43,557 nucleotides of DNA. Source: Prolixibacteraceae bacterium. GTDB taxonomy: Bacteria; Bacteroidota; Bacteroidia; Bacteroidales; Prolixibacteraceae. Below are positions 25,509 through 34,613 of this stretch, piece by piece. The notes below the pieces were generated by a model that ran no database searches, was not told the DNA's origin, and worked only from the letters and a program-made list of their open reading frames with translations. The stretch is taken from NCBI GenBank assembly GCA_021740385.1, contig JAIOZY010000044.1:1-43557 (forward strand). Direction: 5' to 3'. A program made the position numbers and the translations under genes. Within the stretch, counting starts at the first letter, position 1. Each line of letters begins with the position of its first letter.

Positions 25509-25764
25509 ATTAAAAGAATCGTTAATCCCAAAAAATAATGAATTTGTGAGTGTTTGTAATAGCGGTGAAGGGAATATACGTATTGAGTTGTTGCAAGGGG
25601 ATAAAGGTATATTGCATTTATACACCCCCGCAGGCAAACAAATCCTGAAATGCCCGCTAACCGCACCTGAAACCACCCTTTGCGCCCCGGGTACGGGCTT
25701 GTTCCTGTACCGGTTTGTAAGCGAAGAAGGCGAGGTGCAAAGCGGGAAGGTGATGGTGAAGTAA
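25507..25764 (+). pseudogene. Out-of-frame T9SS sorting-domain remnant after the metalloprotease
   Basis: A frame without an ATG reads KLKESLIPKNNEFVSVCNSG ... ILHLYTPAGKQILKC ... GLFLYRFVSEEGEVQSGKVM, a complete-looking T9SS sorting domain. It continues in +1 relative to the metalloprotease, whose stop is at 25506-25508. Either a frameshift cut the domain off, or it is a leftover of an older gene. A GTG at 25546 is a less likely start. The second half overlaps the module tail repeat. Confidence 0.6.
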
Positions 25765-25862
25765 TGCCCTGTTGTTAATCCTGACAGGGTTTGGAACCCT
25801 GTCAGGATTTGCAAATACCACCGGCAAAAGGTGGATACAAAAAAGATGATTTTAACGAAATA
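25663..25862 (+). repeat. Module tail repeat, copy 2 (200 bp)
   Basis: Second copy of 18931-19130. The inverted repeat is perfect here (CCTGACAGGGTT at 25780-25791, AACCCTGTCAGG at 25795-25806), and the S74 3' end fragment (GGTGGATACAAAAAAGATG) is present again. With copy 1 it brackets the whole of module 2. Confidence 0.9.
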
Positions 25863-25868
25863 AAACCT

Positions 25869-25914
25869 AACCTGAACTATTCATAAATTTTAAAATATGA
25901 ATAAAGTTCAGGTT
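25869..25914. terminator. Long imperfect stem-loop at the end of module 2
   Basis: AACCTGAACT-ATTCATA pairs with TATGAAT-AA-AGTTCAGGTT, 17 bp with a 2-nt bulge, around a ~10-nt AT loop. No T-run follows. The rest of the gap to 26016 contains no gene that I can see. Confidence 0.45.
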
Positions 25915-26015
25915 AACCCCGACTTAGATGAAGTTAAACTTTTATAAAAAGTTTTACTGAATCTTAGTCGCTATCGGAGATAGGGATTATTTGTGAATAA
26001 TCCGGGCTAAATAAG

Positions 26016-26405
26016 ATGAGACACCTGTCAATACTGTTCCTGTTTCTTTTAATCCTTACCGGGTGTAAAGAAGAACCCGATGAACCCGAAGAGCCCAAAT
26101 ATCCTACACTTGAAGATTACCTCGGAACATGGGCAAATACCGTAACATTGGAAGATACACTTATCTGGAATGAAGATGAAGTATTAAGATATGACATTTT
26201 TACAAATACATTTAAACTGGTTTACAGTTTTGAATTGTTTAAAGATTCAGTAAGAGTTAATAAAATCAGAGGATATTTCGTTGGAGTTGAAGAACAGGAA
26301 TTTAAGATTGCTTTAAGTGAAGATAAAACAATCTTAACCATTGAAGGATTTGATCAATTTTATCCAAATTATCCTGGTTATGTTTACAATAGAGTTAATC
26401 CATAA
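26016..26405 (+). CDS. Small lipoprotein of unknown function
   Basis: A 129-residue lipoprotein with lipobox LTGC (Cys18), an acidic Pro-rich linker (EEPDEPEEPKYP), then a single domain starting LEDYLGTWANTV. The LGTW start is typical of small lipocalin-like lipoproteins of Bacteroidota. No function recognised. From its end to 26640 (~235 bp) I see no gene, only AT-rich and C-rich sequence with a common-looking CAGCGTCATCTGTGTTC stretch. Confidence 0.7.
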   Translation: MRHLSILFLFLLILTGCKEEPDEPEEPKYPTLEDYLGTWANTVTLEDTLIWNEDEVLRYDIFTNTFKLVYSFELFKDSVRVNKIRGYFVGVEEQEFKIALSEDKTILTIEGFDQFYPNYPGYVYNRVNP

Positions 26406-26639
26406 AAAAGAACCCTGTCGAGGATTTACCGTTTTTAATAATCAATCAATCCCCCCACCACCGGCTAACCGCTTTTTTACCTTTTTATATCCGCGCACAC
26501 CCGCCCAATCAGCGTCATCTGTGTTCCATCCATTAAAAATGATCGTTTCATCAAAAAAAATTCATCACGAATCAATATCATTGTTAATTTCGCATTGTTT
26601 TTAAAAAATGATTGCTAATAATAAAAACCGTTACACCGT

Positions 26640-28535
26640 ATGAGAAAATGGCGCATTGAAGATTCGGCTGAGCTGTACAACATTAACGGCTGGGGAGTCG
26701 ATTATTTCTCGATTAACGATAATGGCCATGTAATTGTAAAACCCAAAAAAGGGGCCGCCGAAGTCGACTTAAAAGAACTGATTGACGAACTTTCGCTGCG
26801 CGATGTTGCCTGCCCAATGCTGGTACGTTTCCCCGATATTCTTGATAACCAGATCGTAACCATTTCGAAGTGTTTCAGCAACGCGGCCAAAGAATACGGC
26901 TACAAAGCACAAAACCACCTTATTTACCCCATAAAGGTAAACCAGATGCGGCCCGTGGTAGAAGAAATTGTAAGTCACGGGCAAAAATACAACATCGGGC
27001 TCGAGGCGGGTTCCAAACCCGAGCTTCATGCCGTTATTGCCATCAATACCGACCCCGAATCGCTCATTGTTTGCAACGGCTATAAAGACGAAGATTACAT
27101 TGAACTGGCCTTGCTGGCACAGAAAATGGGCAAACGCATCTTTATCGTGGTTGAAAAGCTGAACGAGCTGAAATTGATCCATTCCATCTCGAAACGATTG
27201 AAAGTGCGCCCCAACCTGGGCATCCGTATAAAACTGGCAAGCTCGGGGGCCGGCAAATGGGAAAGCTCGGGCGGCGATGTTAGCAAATTCGGCCTTTCGT
27301 CGAGCGAACTGCTCGAGGCGGTTGATTTCCTTCAAAAAAACAAAATTGAAGACTGTTTCAGGTTCATCCATTTTCACATTGGCAGTCAAATAACCAAAAT
27401 AAGGCGCATTAAAAATGCCCTGCGTGAAGCCTCGCAATATTATGCCGAACTCTTCAAACTGGGTTTCAACATCGATTTTGTTGATATTGGCGGCGGGCTT
27501 GGGGTCGATTACGACGGCACCCGCTCGTCGAACAGCGAAAGCAGCATTAACTACACCGTGCAGGAATACGTGAACGACTCGGTAAGCGCTTTTGTCGATG
27601 TAAGCGATAAAAATGACATCCCGCACCCGAACATCATCACCGAATCGGGCAGGTCGTTAACCGCCCACCATTCGGTACTTATTTTTGAAGTACTCGAAAT
27701 GGCCAAACTCCCCGAGTGGGATGACGAAAAAAACGAAGTTCATCCCGATGACCACGAGCTGGTACATGAAATGTACAAAATACGTGAAAACCTGAACCAG
27801 CCACGTATGCTCGAAAGCTGGCACGATGCACAACAAATAAGGGAAGAAACACTCGACCGGTTCAGCCTGAACCTTGTCGATCTGAAAACCCGCGCTTTAA
27901 TCGAGCGCCTGTTTTGGAGCATTGCACGCGAAATATTTAACATGGCCACCGAAATGAAACACCCGCCCTACGAATTGAAACAACTGCCCAAAATGCTGGC
28001 CGACAAGTATTTCTGTAATTTTTCATTGTTCCAGTCGCTGCCCGACTCGTGGGCAATCGACCAAATATTTCCCATCATGCCCATACACCGGCTTGAGGAA
28101 AAACCCACGAAAAATGTTACAATTCAAGACATCACATGCGACTCGGACGGGAAAATCGACAACTTTATCTCAACCCGGAATATATCGTATTACCTGCCGC
28201 TTCACAAGTTAAAGTCAACCGAACCCTACTACATCGGCGTTTTTCTTGTGGGCGCTTACCAGGAAATACTTGGCGATTTGCACAACCTGTTTGGCGATAC
28301 CAATGCCGTGCATGTATCGGTAAACGAAAAGGGTTACCACATCGACCAGGTAATTGATGGCGAAACGGTTGCCGAAGTGCTCGATTACGTTCAGTACAAC
28401 CCGAAAAAGCTTGTGCGCACCGTTGAAACCTGGGTAACCAGCTCGGTAAAAACGGGAAAAATAAGCGCCCAGGAGGGCAAAGAGTTTTTATCAAATTACC
28501 GCTCGGGACTCTACGGTTACACGTACCTCGAATAA
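26640..28535 (+). CDS. speA: Biosynthetic arginine decarboxylase
   Basis: A PLP enzyme that converts arginine to agmatine, the first step of agmatine-based polyamine synthesis. The 631 residues cover the whole SpeA family: N-terminal WRIEDSAELYNINGWGVDYF, PLP lysine K99 in LIYPIKVNQMRPVV, GLEAGSKPEL, FHIGSQI, FVDIGGGLGVDYDG, ESGRSLTAHH and the C-terminal dimer part. Base composition returns to that of the mannan locus. Isolated gene. The start MRKWRIEDS is typical for the family. Confidence 0.97.
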   Translation: MRKWRIEDSAELYNINGWGVDYFSINDNGHVIVKPKKGAAEVDLKELIDELSLRDVACPMLVRFPDILDNQIVTISKCFSNAAKEYGYKAQNHLIYPIKVNQMRPVVEEIVSHGQKYNIGLEAGSKPELHAVIAINTDPESLIVCNGYKDEDYIELALLAQKMGKRIFIVVEKLNELKLIHSISKRLKVRPNLGIRIKLASSGAGKWESSGGDVSKFGLSSSELLEAVDFLQKNKIEDCFRFIHFHIGSQITKIRRIKNALREASQYYAELFKLGFNIDFVDIGGGLGVDYDGTRSSNSESSINYTVQEYVNDSVSAFVDVSDKNDIPHPNIITESGRSLTAHHSVLIFEVLEMAKLPEWDDEKNEVHPDDHELVHEMYKIRENLNQPRMLESWHDAQQIREETLDRFSLNLVDLKTRALIERLFWSIAREIFNMATEMKHPPYELKQLPKMLADKYFCNFSLFQSLPDSWAIDQIFPIMPIHRLEEKPTKNVTIQDITCDSDGKIDNFISTRNISYYLPLHKLKSTEPYYIGVFLVGAYQEILGDLHNLFGDTNAVHVSVNEKGYHIDQVIDGETVAEVLDYVQYNPKKLVRTVETWVTSSVKTGKISAQEGKEFLSNYRSGLYGYTYLE

Positions 28536-28632
28536 TCCTTTGGAGCTGATAGCGATGGTATACGTCGTGCTATTTTTTGGAAAATGCCCTTTTGAAGTTT
28601 TTCCCGTGGATGAAACGGTAACCTTTTAAAAA

Positions 28633-28660
28633 CAAAACCGGATACTGAAATGCCGGCTTT
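28633..28660. terminator. Weak bidirectional hairpin between convergent genes
   Basis: AAAACCGG and CCGGCTTT arms (one mismatch) lie between convergent speA and the response-regulator gene. This is a plausible but weak shared terminator. Confidence 0.3.
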
Positions 28661-28668
28661 AATCATTG

Positions 28669-29850
28669 TTAGCCAATATACTTAAGCGCAAGCAGTGTTA
28701 TGTCGTCCGATTGTTCGGCTCCCGCCGAAAATTGTCTGACATCGTCAGTAATACCCAATACAATTTTTTCGACAGGAAAAGGTTGTAACGAAACAAGTAA
28801 TTTTTCCAGTCGTTCCTCTCCATACTCTTCATCATTTAAATTAAAAGCTTCGGTTACCCCATCGGTATAAATCACAACCGTATCGTTGGGGTTTAATGTA
28901 GTTTTAACCGATTTAAACTCTACGTCTTCAAAGCATCCAAGAACAATATCGCCGGTCGATTCAATTTTCGCAATTGTATTGTCATTCTTCAACAGATAGG
29001 GCGGGTTATGACCAGCATTGGCATATTCCATAACGCCTGTTTTCATGTTCAGTGTTCCATAAAAAACGGTCACAAACATTGATGCTACACTTTCGTTGCA
29101 AAGCAGGTTGTTGGCATAGTGCATACATTCTCCTGCGCTCAATCCTTTTAGCCCGGTAGCCCTGATTAAAGTACGGCTTACAGCCATAAAAATGGCCGCC
29201 GGTACACCTTTGCCCGAAACATCGCCAATCACAAAACCAAGTGTATCGTTGTTGATCATGAAAAAATCATAAAAATCGCCCCCTACTTCCGTTGCAGCAG
29301 TCATTGAAGCAAAGAGGTCAAAATCGCAACGGTTGGGAAATGGTGGAAAAACCTTCGGAAGAATCCCCATTTGTATTTCACGGGCAATGTTCAGGTCATG
29401 GCGGATCGATAGAAGTTGGTCGTGTTCCTGCTGCGATTTTCGCTGCAAAATAATCTCCTCGATGGTTTTGTTTATTGTGATTTCGAGGTCTTCAAAATTG
29501 ATGGGTTTCGTGAGAAAATCAAAAGCTCCCCTGTTCATGGCCGTGCGTATATTGTCCATATCGCCATAAGCAGAAACAACCACGGTTTTGAGTGAAGGGT
29601 TTTTCAACTCTTTTAATTTCAGCAAAAGCGTAAGGCCGTCCATCTCGGGCATATTAATATCGGATAAAATAATGCAGATATCGGGATGTTCGATCAGTTT
29701 TGAAAGCGCCTCCAAGCCGTTATGGGCAAATACAAAATCATATTCGCTGCTACGGATTTTGCGACGAAACTTCTGACGGATTAACGGCTCCAGATCAACC
29801 TCATCGTCAACTACCATTATCTTAATCGCTTCTTCAACGGAATTACTCAT
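28669..29850 (-). CDS. Response regulator with PP2C/SpoIIE-type phosphatase output
   Basis: A 393-residue cytoplasmic protein. The receiver domain (~9-130) has IMVVDDE, phospho-acceptor D64 in ILSDINMPEMDG, VVVSAYGD and TKPINFEDL. A short coiled coil (~135-160) leads to a PP2C-like SpoIIE/RsbU phosphatase domain (~165-390; GGDFYDFFMI, VIGDVSGKGVPAA, ANAGHNPP, VVIYTDGVTEA, DDITLLAL). RsbU-like proteins usually dephosphorylate an anti-anti-sigma factor; none is nearby. It lies 13 bp after the histidine kinase, which is probably its phosphodonor. Confidence 0.92.
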   Translation of the reverse strand: MSNSVEEAIKIMVVDDEVDLEPLIRQKFRRKIRSSEYDFVFAHNGLEALSKLIEHPDICIILSDINMPEMDGLTLLLKLKELKNPSLKTVVVSAYGDMDNIRTAMNRGAFDFLTKPINFEDLEITINKTIEEIILQRKSQQEHDQLLSIRHDLNIAREIQMGILPKVFPPFPNRCDFDLFASMTAATEVGGDFYDFFMINNDTLGFVIGDVSGKGVPAAIFMAVSRTLIRATGLKGLSAGECMHYANNLLCNESVASMFVTVFYGTLNMKTGVMEYANAGHNPPYLLKNDNTIAKIESTGDIVLGCFEDVEFKSVKTTLNPNDTVVIYTDGVTEAFNLNDEEYGEERLEKLLVSLQPFPVEKIVLGITDDVRQFSAGAEQSDDITLLALKYIG

Positions 29851-29863
29851 AATCAGTGTTTTA

Positions 29864-32512
29864 TTATTTCAAATTTTTGGGAATCATTATTACAAATTCA
29901 GTATAAACGCCAACTTCCGAATTTACAAGCATTTCACCCATGTGCTCCTGAACAACAATATCGAAACTCAACGATAGGCCAAGCCCGGTACCCTCCCCAG
30001 CGGGTTTTGTTGTGAAAAACGGGTTGAAGACTTTATCAAGTATCTCTTGCTGAATGCCTGTGCCGTTATCACGGATGCGAATTTTGACTTTATCGCCCAG
30101 GTTTTTTGTGCCGACTTGCAAAACCGGGAAGTAAGCATCTTTCAGCTTCGCTTTCTTTTGGTGGGTGGCATAGCAGGCATTGTTGATTATATTCAGGAAT
30201 ACACGACTTATATCCTGTGGAACTACATTAACCAAACCGAGAGTTTCATCATAGTCTGATTCAATTTTCAGGTTAAAAGTATTGTCCTGGGCACGCATGC
30301 CGTGATACCCCAGGTTCACATACTCGGCCAGCACGGCATTGATATCGGTTGGCTGAATATCGCCGGCTTTGCCACGCGAATGGAGCAACATGCCTTTCAC
30401 AATGCTGTCGGCCCGTTTCCCGTGATCGTTAATTTTTTGTGCATTTGAACGGATATCGTTGATGATCTCCTGGAGGTATTCGCTATCCTTGGGATCAAGG
30501 GTACCTGACATGTTTTCAACTTCCTCCGATAATTCCTCGGTAAGTTCAACCGTTAGCTCTGAAAAGTTGTTTACAAAATTCAGCGGGTTTTTAATTTCGT
30601 GGGCTATTCCCGCTGTAAGCTGCCCCAGTGAAGCCATTTTTTCAGCCTGTACCAATTGCGCCTGTGCCTCTTTCAAATCGTTATTCGCTTTGGTGATTTT
30701 TTCATACGAAAAGGCGTTCTCGAGAGCGATGGCTACAAAATTTGCCAGGTTATTCAGCATATCGAGCTGAAATGGCGTATAGGCATTTTTCTGGTAGCTT
30801 TGGGCCGAGATAACACCCAGAATACGATTTTCAATAACCAGGGGGACATAAATCAGTGATGAAACCGACCTGCCGACTTTTGGGGCAGTACGTTCGGGGA
30901 TGTACTTTTTATACTCGGAATCGACATCGTTCATAAACACCGTTTTCACATTGTCGACACACCAAACGGCAAAGCGGTTTTTTTCGGCCATCGATATCTC
31001 GAAAGGAGGTAATTTTTCCCCGTTTTCAATCGACAGTTTACATTCAAGTTTCTGTTCTTTCTCGTTGTATATCATAATCAGGAACGACGTGGCATCGAGC
31101 AGCGCGTTGGCATTTTCATATACAATATCCTGAATTTGATTAATATCGAGTGTGGAAGTGATTTTTTTACCAATGTGGTTCAGCGTTTTCACGTTCTCGA
31201 AAGCCAGGTCGAGTTCAATATTTTTTTCCTGAAGTTCAGCAGTACGCTCTTTAACTTTTTGTTCCAGGGTCCGGCTGTATTCTTCGAGTTTTTCATTCGA
31301 AAGCCTGAGTTTTTCCGACGCATCCTTCAGCTCCCCGATGGTAGCAGCCAGTTTATCCTGCATAAAAATAAACGAACTGTTTAATTGCCCAATTTCATCT
31401 TTGGTTTTTATCGCTGGTAAAGTAACATTGAAATCGCCCCGGGCAAAGTTTCCGGCAGCATTTGTCAGGCTCCGTAAAGGGCGGGTTATTGACCGTGAAA
31501 TTACATTGATAACGGTAAGGATGATCAGCAAACCAACAATACAAAGAATGAATAAATTTCGCACCAGTTTATTCACATCGGCCATCAATTCGTCTACGGG
31601 AAAGATAAGCCCTACCGACCAGTTATTAACTGACACAGGGGCATAAGCAATCCAGCTAAGCTTACCGGTCTGGAGGTTCCTGTAATGAAATTCGGCAAAG
31701 CTCGTTTCACCATGAACCATATTTTTCCCGATTTGCCTGAGCATTGGCGACTTCTGGCTATCAGCTATGCTAAAAATGGTTTCGTTCATGATAACATCCT
31801 TGTCGGGGTGGGTTACCATTGTGCCGTTGGTCGAAACCATGAAACAATACCCGGTCTCGTAAATCTTTATGGAATTCATGTATGTTTGTAGCCAGTCTAA
31901 TGAGATATCGGCCGTAATGATCCCGATGAATTGCTTCTGCCCATCAATAGTTTTGTAAATTGGAACCGAAAAGGTAGACATCAGTGCATTTCCAGCGCCT
32001 TCGTCAAAATAGGGCTCGCTCCATAACGGCCGGTTCAATTCTTTTGGCACCTGGTACCAATCCATCGAAAAATAGTCATACCTGTCTCCGCCAATGTACA
32101 TAAACTTTATCTCGCCCCCACTCCGGTAAAAGTATGGCGAAAAATATTTTTGTTTCTTGTCGTAATAATAAGGCTCAAAGGCCAGTGCTGCGCCATAAAT
32201 TTCAGGATTATTGGCCACTACCTGGCGCAGAAATTTGTGTAATGTTTCTTCAGAAAAGTCCGACGATTCAATTATTTTGGCATAATTCAGGGGTATCCGC
32301 TGAACCTGGTTCAATATATTCTCAATTTTGTAAACGGTTGCTTTTGTCTGGTTTTCAGCATTCGTAATCAGGTTTTTCTGAACGATTTTTTTAGAAATGT
32401 TGTAATTATAAATGAAGATCAAAAAGAAAACAATCGCAATGCTTGAAAAAATAAAAAATATCAGCTTAAAAGCCAATCCTTTTCCCTGTACAATATGTTT
32501 TAAAAATACCAT
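29864..32512 (-). CDS. Sensor histidine kinase with Cache, HAMP and GAF domains
   Basis: An 882-residue inner-membrane kinase. TM1 (~15-37) is followed by a periplasmic double-Cache domain (~40-310; YDYFSMDWYQVP, GIITADISLDWLQ, FMVSTNGTMVTHPD) and TM2 (~318-340). HAMP (ITRPLRSLTNAAGNFARGDF), a long coiled coil (~390-440) and a GAF domain (~455-600) follow. HisKA with H638 (AGIAHEIKNPLNFVNNFSEL) and HATPase_c (NIINNACYAT, IRDNGTGI, PAGEGTGLGLSLSFDIV) end the protein. The kinase type is that often paired with RsbU-like regulators. The gene upstream encodes a periplasmic solute-binding lipoprotein, a possible direct input. Confidence 0.93.
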   Translation of the reverse strand: MVFLKHIVQGKGLAFKLIFFIFSSIAIVFFLIFIYNYNISKKIVQKNLITNAENQTKATVYKIENILNQVQRIPLNYAKIIESSDFSEETLHKFLRQVVANNPEIYGAALAFEPYYYDKKQKYFSPYFYRSGGEIKFMYIGGDRYDYFSMDWYQVPKELNRPLWSEPYFDEGAGNALMSTFSVPIYKTIDGQKQFIGIITADISLDWLQTYMNSIKIYETGYCFMVSTNGTMVTHPDKDVIMNETIFSIADSQKSPMLRQIGKNMVHGETSFAEFHYRNLQTGKLSWIAYAPVSVNNWSVGLIFPVDELMADVNKLVRNLFILCIVGLLIILTVINVISRSITRPLRSLTNAAGNFARGDFNVTLPAIKTKDEIGQLNSSFIFMQDKLAATIGELKDASEKLRLSNEKLEEYSRTLEQKVKERTAELQEKNIELDLAFENVKTLNHIGKKITSTLDINQIQDIVYENANALLDATSFLIMIYNEKEQKLECKLSIENGEKLPPFEISMAEKNRFAVWCVDNVKTVFMNDVDSEYKKYIPERTAPKVGRSVSSLIYVPLVIENRILGVISAQSYQKNAYTPFQLDMLNNLANFVAIALENAFSYEKITKANNDLKEAQAQLVQAEKMASLGQLTAGIAHEIKNPLNFVNNFSELTVELTEELSEEVENMSGTLDPKDSEYLQEIINDIRSNAQKINDHGKRADSIVKGMLLHSRGKAGDIQPTDINAVLAEYVNLGYHGMRAQDNTFNLKIESDYDETLGLVNVVPQDISRVFLNIINNACYATHQKKAKLKDAYFPVLQVGTKNLGDKVKIRIRDNGTGIQQEILDKVFNPFFTTKPAGEGTGLGLSLSFDIVVQEHMGEMLVNSEVGVYTEFVIMIPKNLK

Positions 32513-32535
32513 TGCTACATGTTTACTTTTTATAT

Positions 32536-33597
32536 TTATTCATATAATAGCGGTTGAAAGAAAGATCCGAAACCGGGAATTTCATCTATCTGACCATTCT
32601 CAAACAAAACCCTGGCTGCAAAATCATAGTCACTTTTCGAGAGGTTGTTATGAAAATCGGTTGAACCTTCGGGGAGGTAAAGGTCCCTGTAACGCTCGAG
32701 CATCCACTTTTGATGCACCCTGTTAACAGGAAGGTTTTCCCTTTTGGCACGATTTACAACAATATCGACAGCTTCATCCATGTTCGTGAAAGCATAACGC
32801 CAGCCTTCAAGGGTTGCTTTAATAAAGTTTCTGCACAACTCAGGATCATCCTCCATTGTTTTTCTCAGGCAGTAAATGCCATCCTCAAGAAAGTTTAATC
32901 CGTAATCGGCAAAAAAGAAGGTATTCAATTCATCGGGGTCGTATCCTGAATTGATAATGGAATGATATTCATCGAACCAGCTTGCATTGGTAATTTCAAC
33001 ACCATCCATCAGAAATAACGTGTTGGTACTGCCAATCGGGACAATTTCAACATCAACATTGTATTTATTAAACAATGCCCTGGGCTGAAATTCAAAACCG
33101 CTCCAGATACCGGCCCTTTTCCCATCCATTTTCTGAATTGAATCGATGTCACTGCTCTTTTTGGTAATCAACATCAGTGATGAGCGAGATGAGGGTTGTG
33201 CAATGTTCACAATATCTATCCCGTCGGCCTTTAACCCGATAGCATTTACCAGCCAAATGGCAGCAAAATCGGCCTCGCCTTCAGCCATCAGATTGTAAGA
33301 TGTAACAAAAGGGATAAAAGGGATTACGTGCATCCTGATACCGTGTTTTTCATAAAAACCTTTTTCCTGTGCCACGTAATACCCGGCAAACTGAGCCGTA
33401 GTAACCCAGTAAGGAAGGAATGTAACATCACGAAGTTGTTTTGCCGAACCGGTTGCAGCAAAAACACTATCTGAACAGACCACGATATCTTCTTCAATTG
33501 CATTTCTGGACGTACAACCACATCCAATATCCACCATAAAAAACAGCATGATTATCTGAAAACCCAATTTTGGACAGTCGAAGTATTTTTTCATCAA
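32536..33597 (-). CDS. NMT1/THI5-like solute-binding lipoprotein without transporter
   Basis: A 353-residue periplasmic binding protein of type 2 fold. A hydrophobic start with a lipobox-like cysteine (VDIGC or GCGC, ~25-28) is followed by VTFLPYWVTTAQFAGYYVAQ-like NMT1 features: FYEKHGI, EADFAAIW, GIDIVNIAQPS, KMDGKRAGIWSG and EDGIYCLRKTM. Family members usually deliver thiamine precursors, nitrate or sulfonates to ABC importers. No permease or ATPase gene is present. It is first in an operon with the kinase (23 bp downstream) and the PP2C regulator, so a sensory role is likely (inference). MMKK gives two possible starts three bases apart. Confidence 0.87.
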   Translation of the reverse strand: MMKKYFDCPKLGFQIIMLFFMVDIGCGCTSRNAIEEDIVVCSDSVFAATGSAKQLRDVTFLPYWVTTAQFAGYYVAQEKGFYEKHGIRMHVIPFIPFVTSYNLMAEGEADFAAIWLVNAIGLKADGIDIVNIAQPSSRSSLMLITKKSSDIDSIQKMDGKRAGIWSGFEFQPRALFNKYNVDVEIVPIGSTNTLFLMDGVEITNASWFDEYHSIINSGYDPDELNTFFFADYGLNFLEDGIYCLRKTMEDDPELCRNFIKATLEGWRYAFTNMDEAVDIVVNRAKRENLPVNRVHQKWMLERYRDLYLPEGSTDFHNNLSKSDYDFAARVLFENGQIDEIPGFGSFFQPLLYE

Positions 33598-33849
33598 TGT
33601 TGGAGATATGTTGTTATGTCGCCAAATCGGCTATTGAAACCCATCGCCTTAAAATTAATTATTTTTTGTTCATAACAACATACCTTGTCGTTATAATTCA
33701 AATAATAAAAATATCTGCAATAAAAAAATAACTGTAAAAAAAATGTAGTTGAATTACGGCGGCTGAAAATAGCCGGTTCATGCCGGTAAAACTTTATTTG
33801 GATTTTTGTTGTTAATTTTTATACTTAGGACATAATACAAAAAAAGTAA

Positions 33850-34575
33850 ATGATGGATGCTGACAAAAAAATATTGATTACAGGAACAAGTTCCGGACTG
33901 GGTTTCGGGCTGGCAAAAAAATACCTGGAAAAAGGGTGCACCGTTTTCGGCATCAGCCGGCGAGAAAACAAAGAACTTAACAGCTTTACAAATTTTCATT
34001 TTCTTAAACAGGATTTATCCCGTTATGACGAGGCAAGTAAAGCAATTTTTGAATTTACAGAAGGGATTGAAAATCTGGATGTTGTTATTCTTAACGCCGG
34101 TGTTTTAAACCGGTTGAAAGATGTACGGGAAACAAGCATCGATGAATTCAAACGGGTAATGGATGTGAATGTATGGGCCAATAAAATGGTGGTTGACACC
34201 CTTACGGAAAAAGTTAAAAACATCGGGCAAATAATCGGCATATCGTCAGGATCGTCGCAGGGTGCTGCCCGCGGCTGGAATGCCTATTCCATTTCGAAAG
34301 CATCACTAAACCTGCTGCTTAACCATTACGCACTTGAATTGCCACACATTCACTTTTGCGCCCTGGCACCCGGGCTGATCGACACGGCCATGCAGGACTA
34401 TTTGTTTACCATTACAGACCTTGATAAATTCCCGGCCGTTAAGAAACTACAGGATGCCAAACGTAGCGGCATAATGCCCGATATTCACCAGGGTGCCGAA
34501 ATCGTCACCAAAGCCATATCCCGCCTAACAAAATACGAAAGCGGAAGTTATGTTGATGTGCGGACAATGGATTAA
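33850..34575 (+). CDS. Short-chain dehydrogenase/reductase
   Basis: A 241-residue classical SDR. Cofactor motif TGTSSGLG (~11-18), NAG (LNAG at ~80), catalytic Y146 and K150 in YSISK, and a preceding serine in SSGSSQG. The R/R after the second strand (GISRREN) suggests NADP(H) preference. The substrate cannot be told from the sequence. Convergent with the next gene and preceded by an ~250-bp AT-rich divergent region without other genes. Confidence 0.88.
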   Translation: MMDADKKILITGTSSGLGFGLAKKYLEKGCTVFGISRRENKELNSFTNFHFLKQDLSRYDEASKAIFEFTEGIENLDVVILNAGVLNRLKDVRETSIDEFKRVMDVNVWANKMVVDTLTEKVKNIGQIIGISSGSSQGAARGWNAYSISKASLNLLLNHYALELPHIHFCALAPGLIDTAMQDYLFTITDLDKFPAVKKLQDAKRSGIMPDIHQGAEIVTKAISRLTKYESGSYVDVRTMD

Positions 34576-34613
34576 ACATGAAAACAATTGAATTCCGTTG
34601 TTTTCTATCGCTT

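Noticed and set aside
26769-27626. Long antisense open frame (285 codons) inside speA
   Set aside because: It is a shadow of the speA codons, has no family motif and starts and ends at no sensible site; speA is unmistakable on the other strand.
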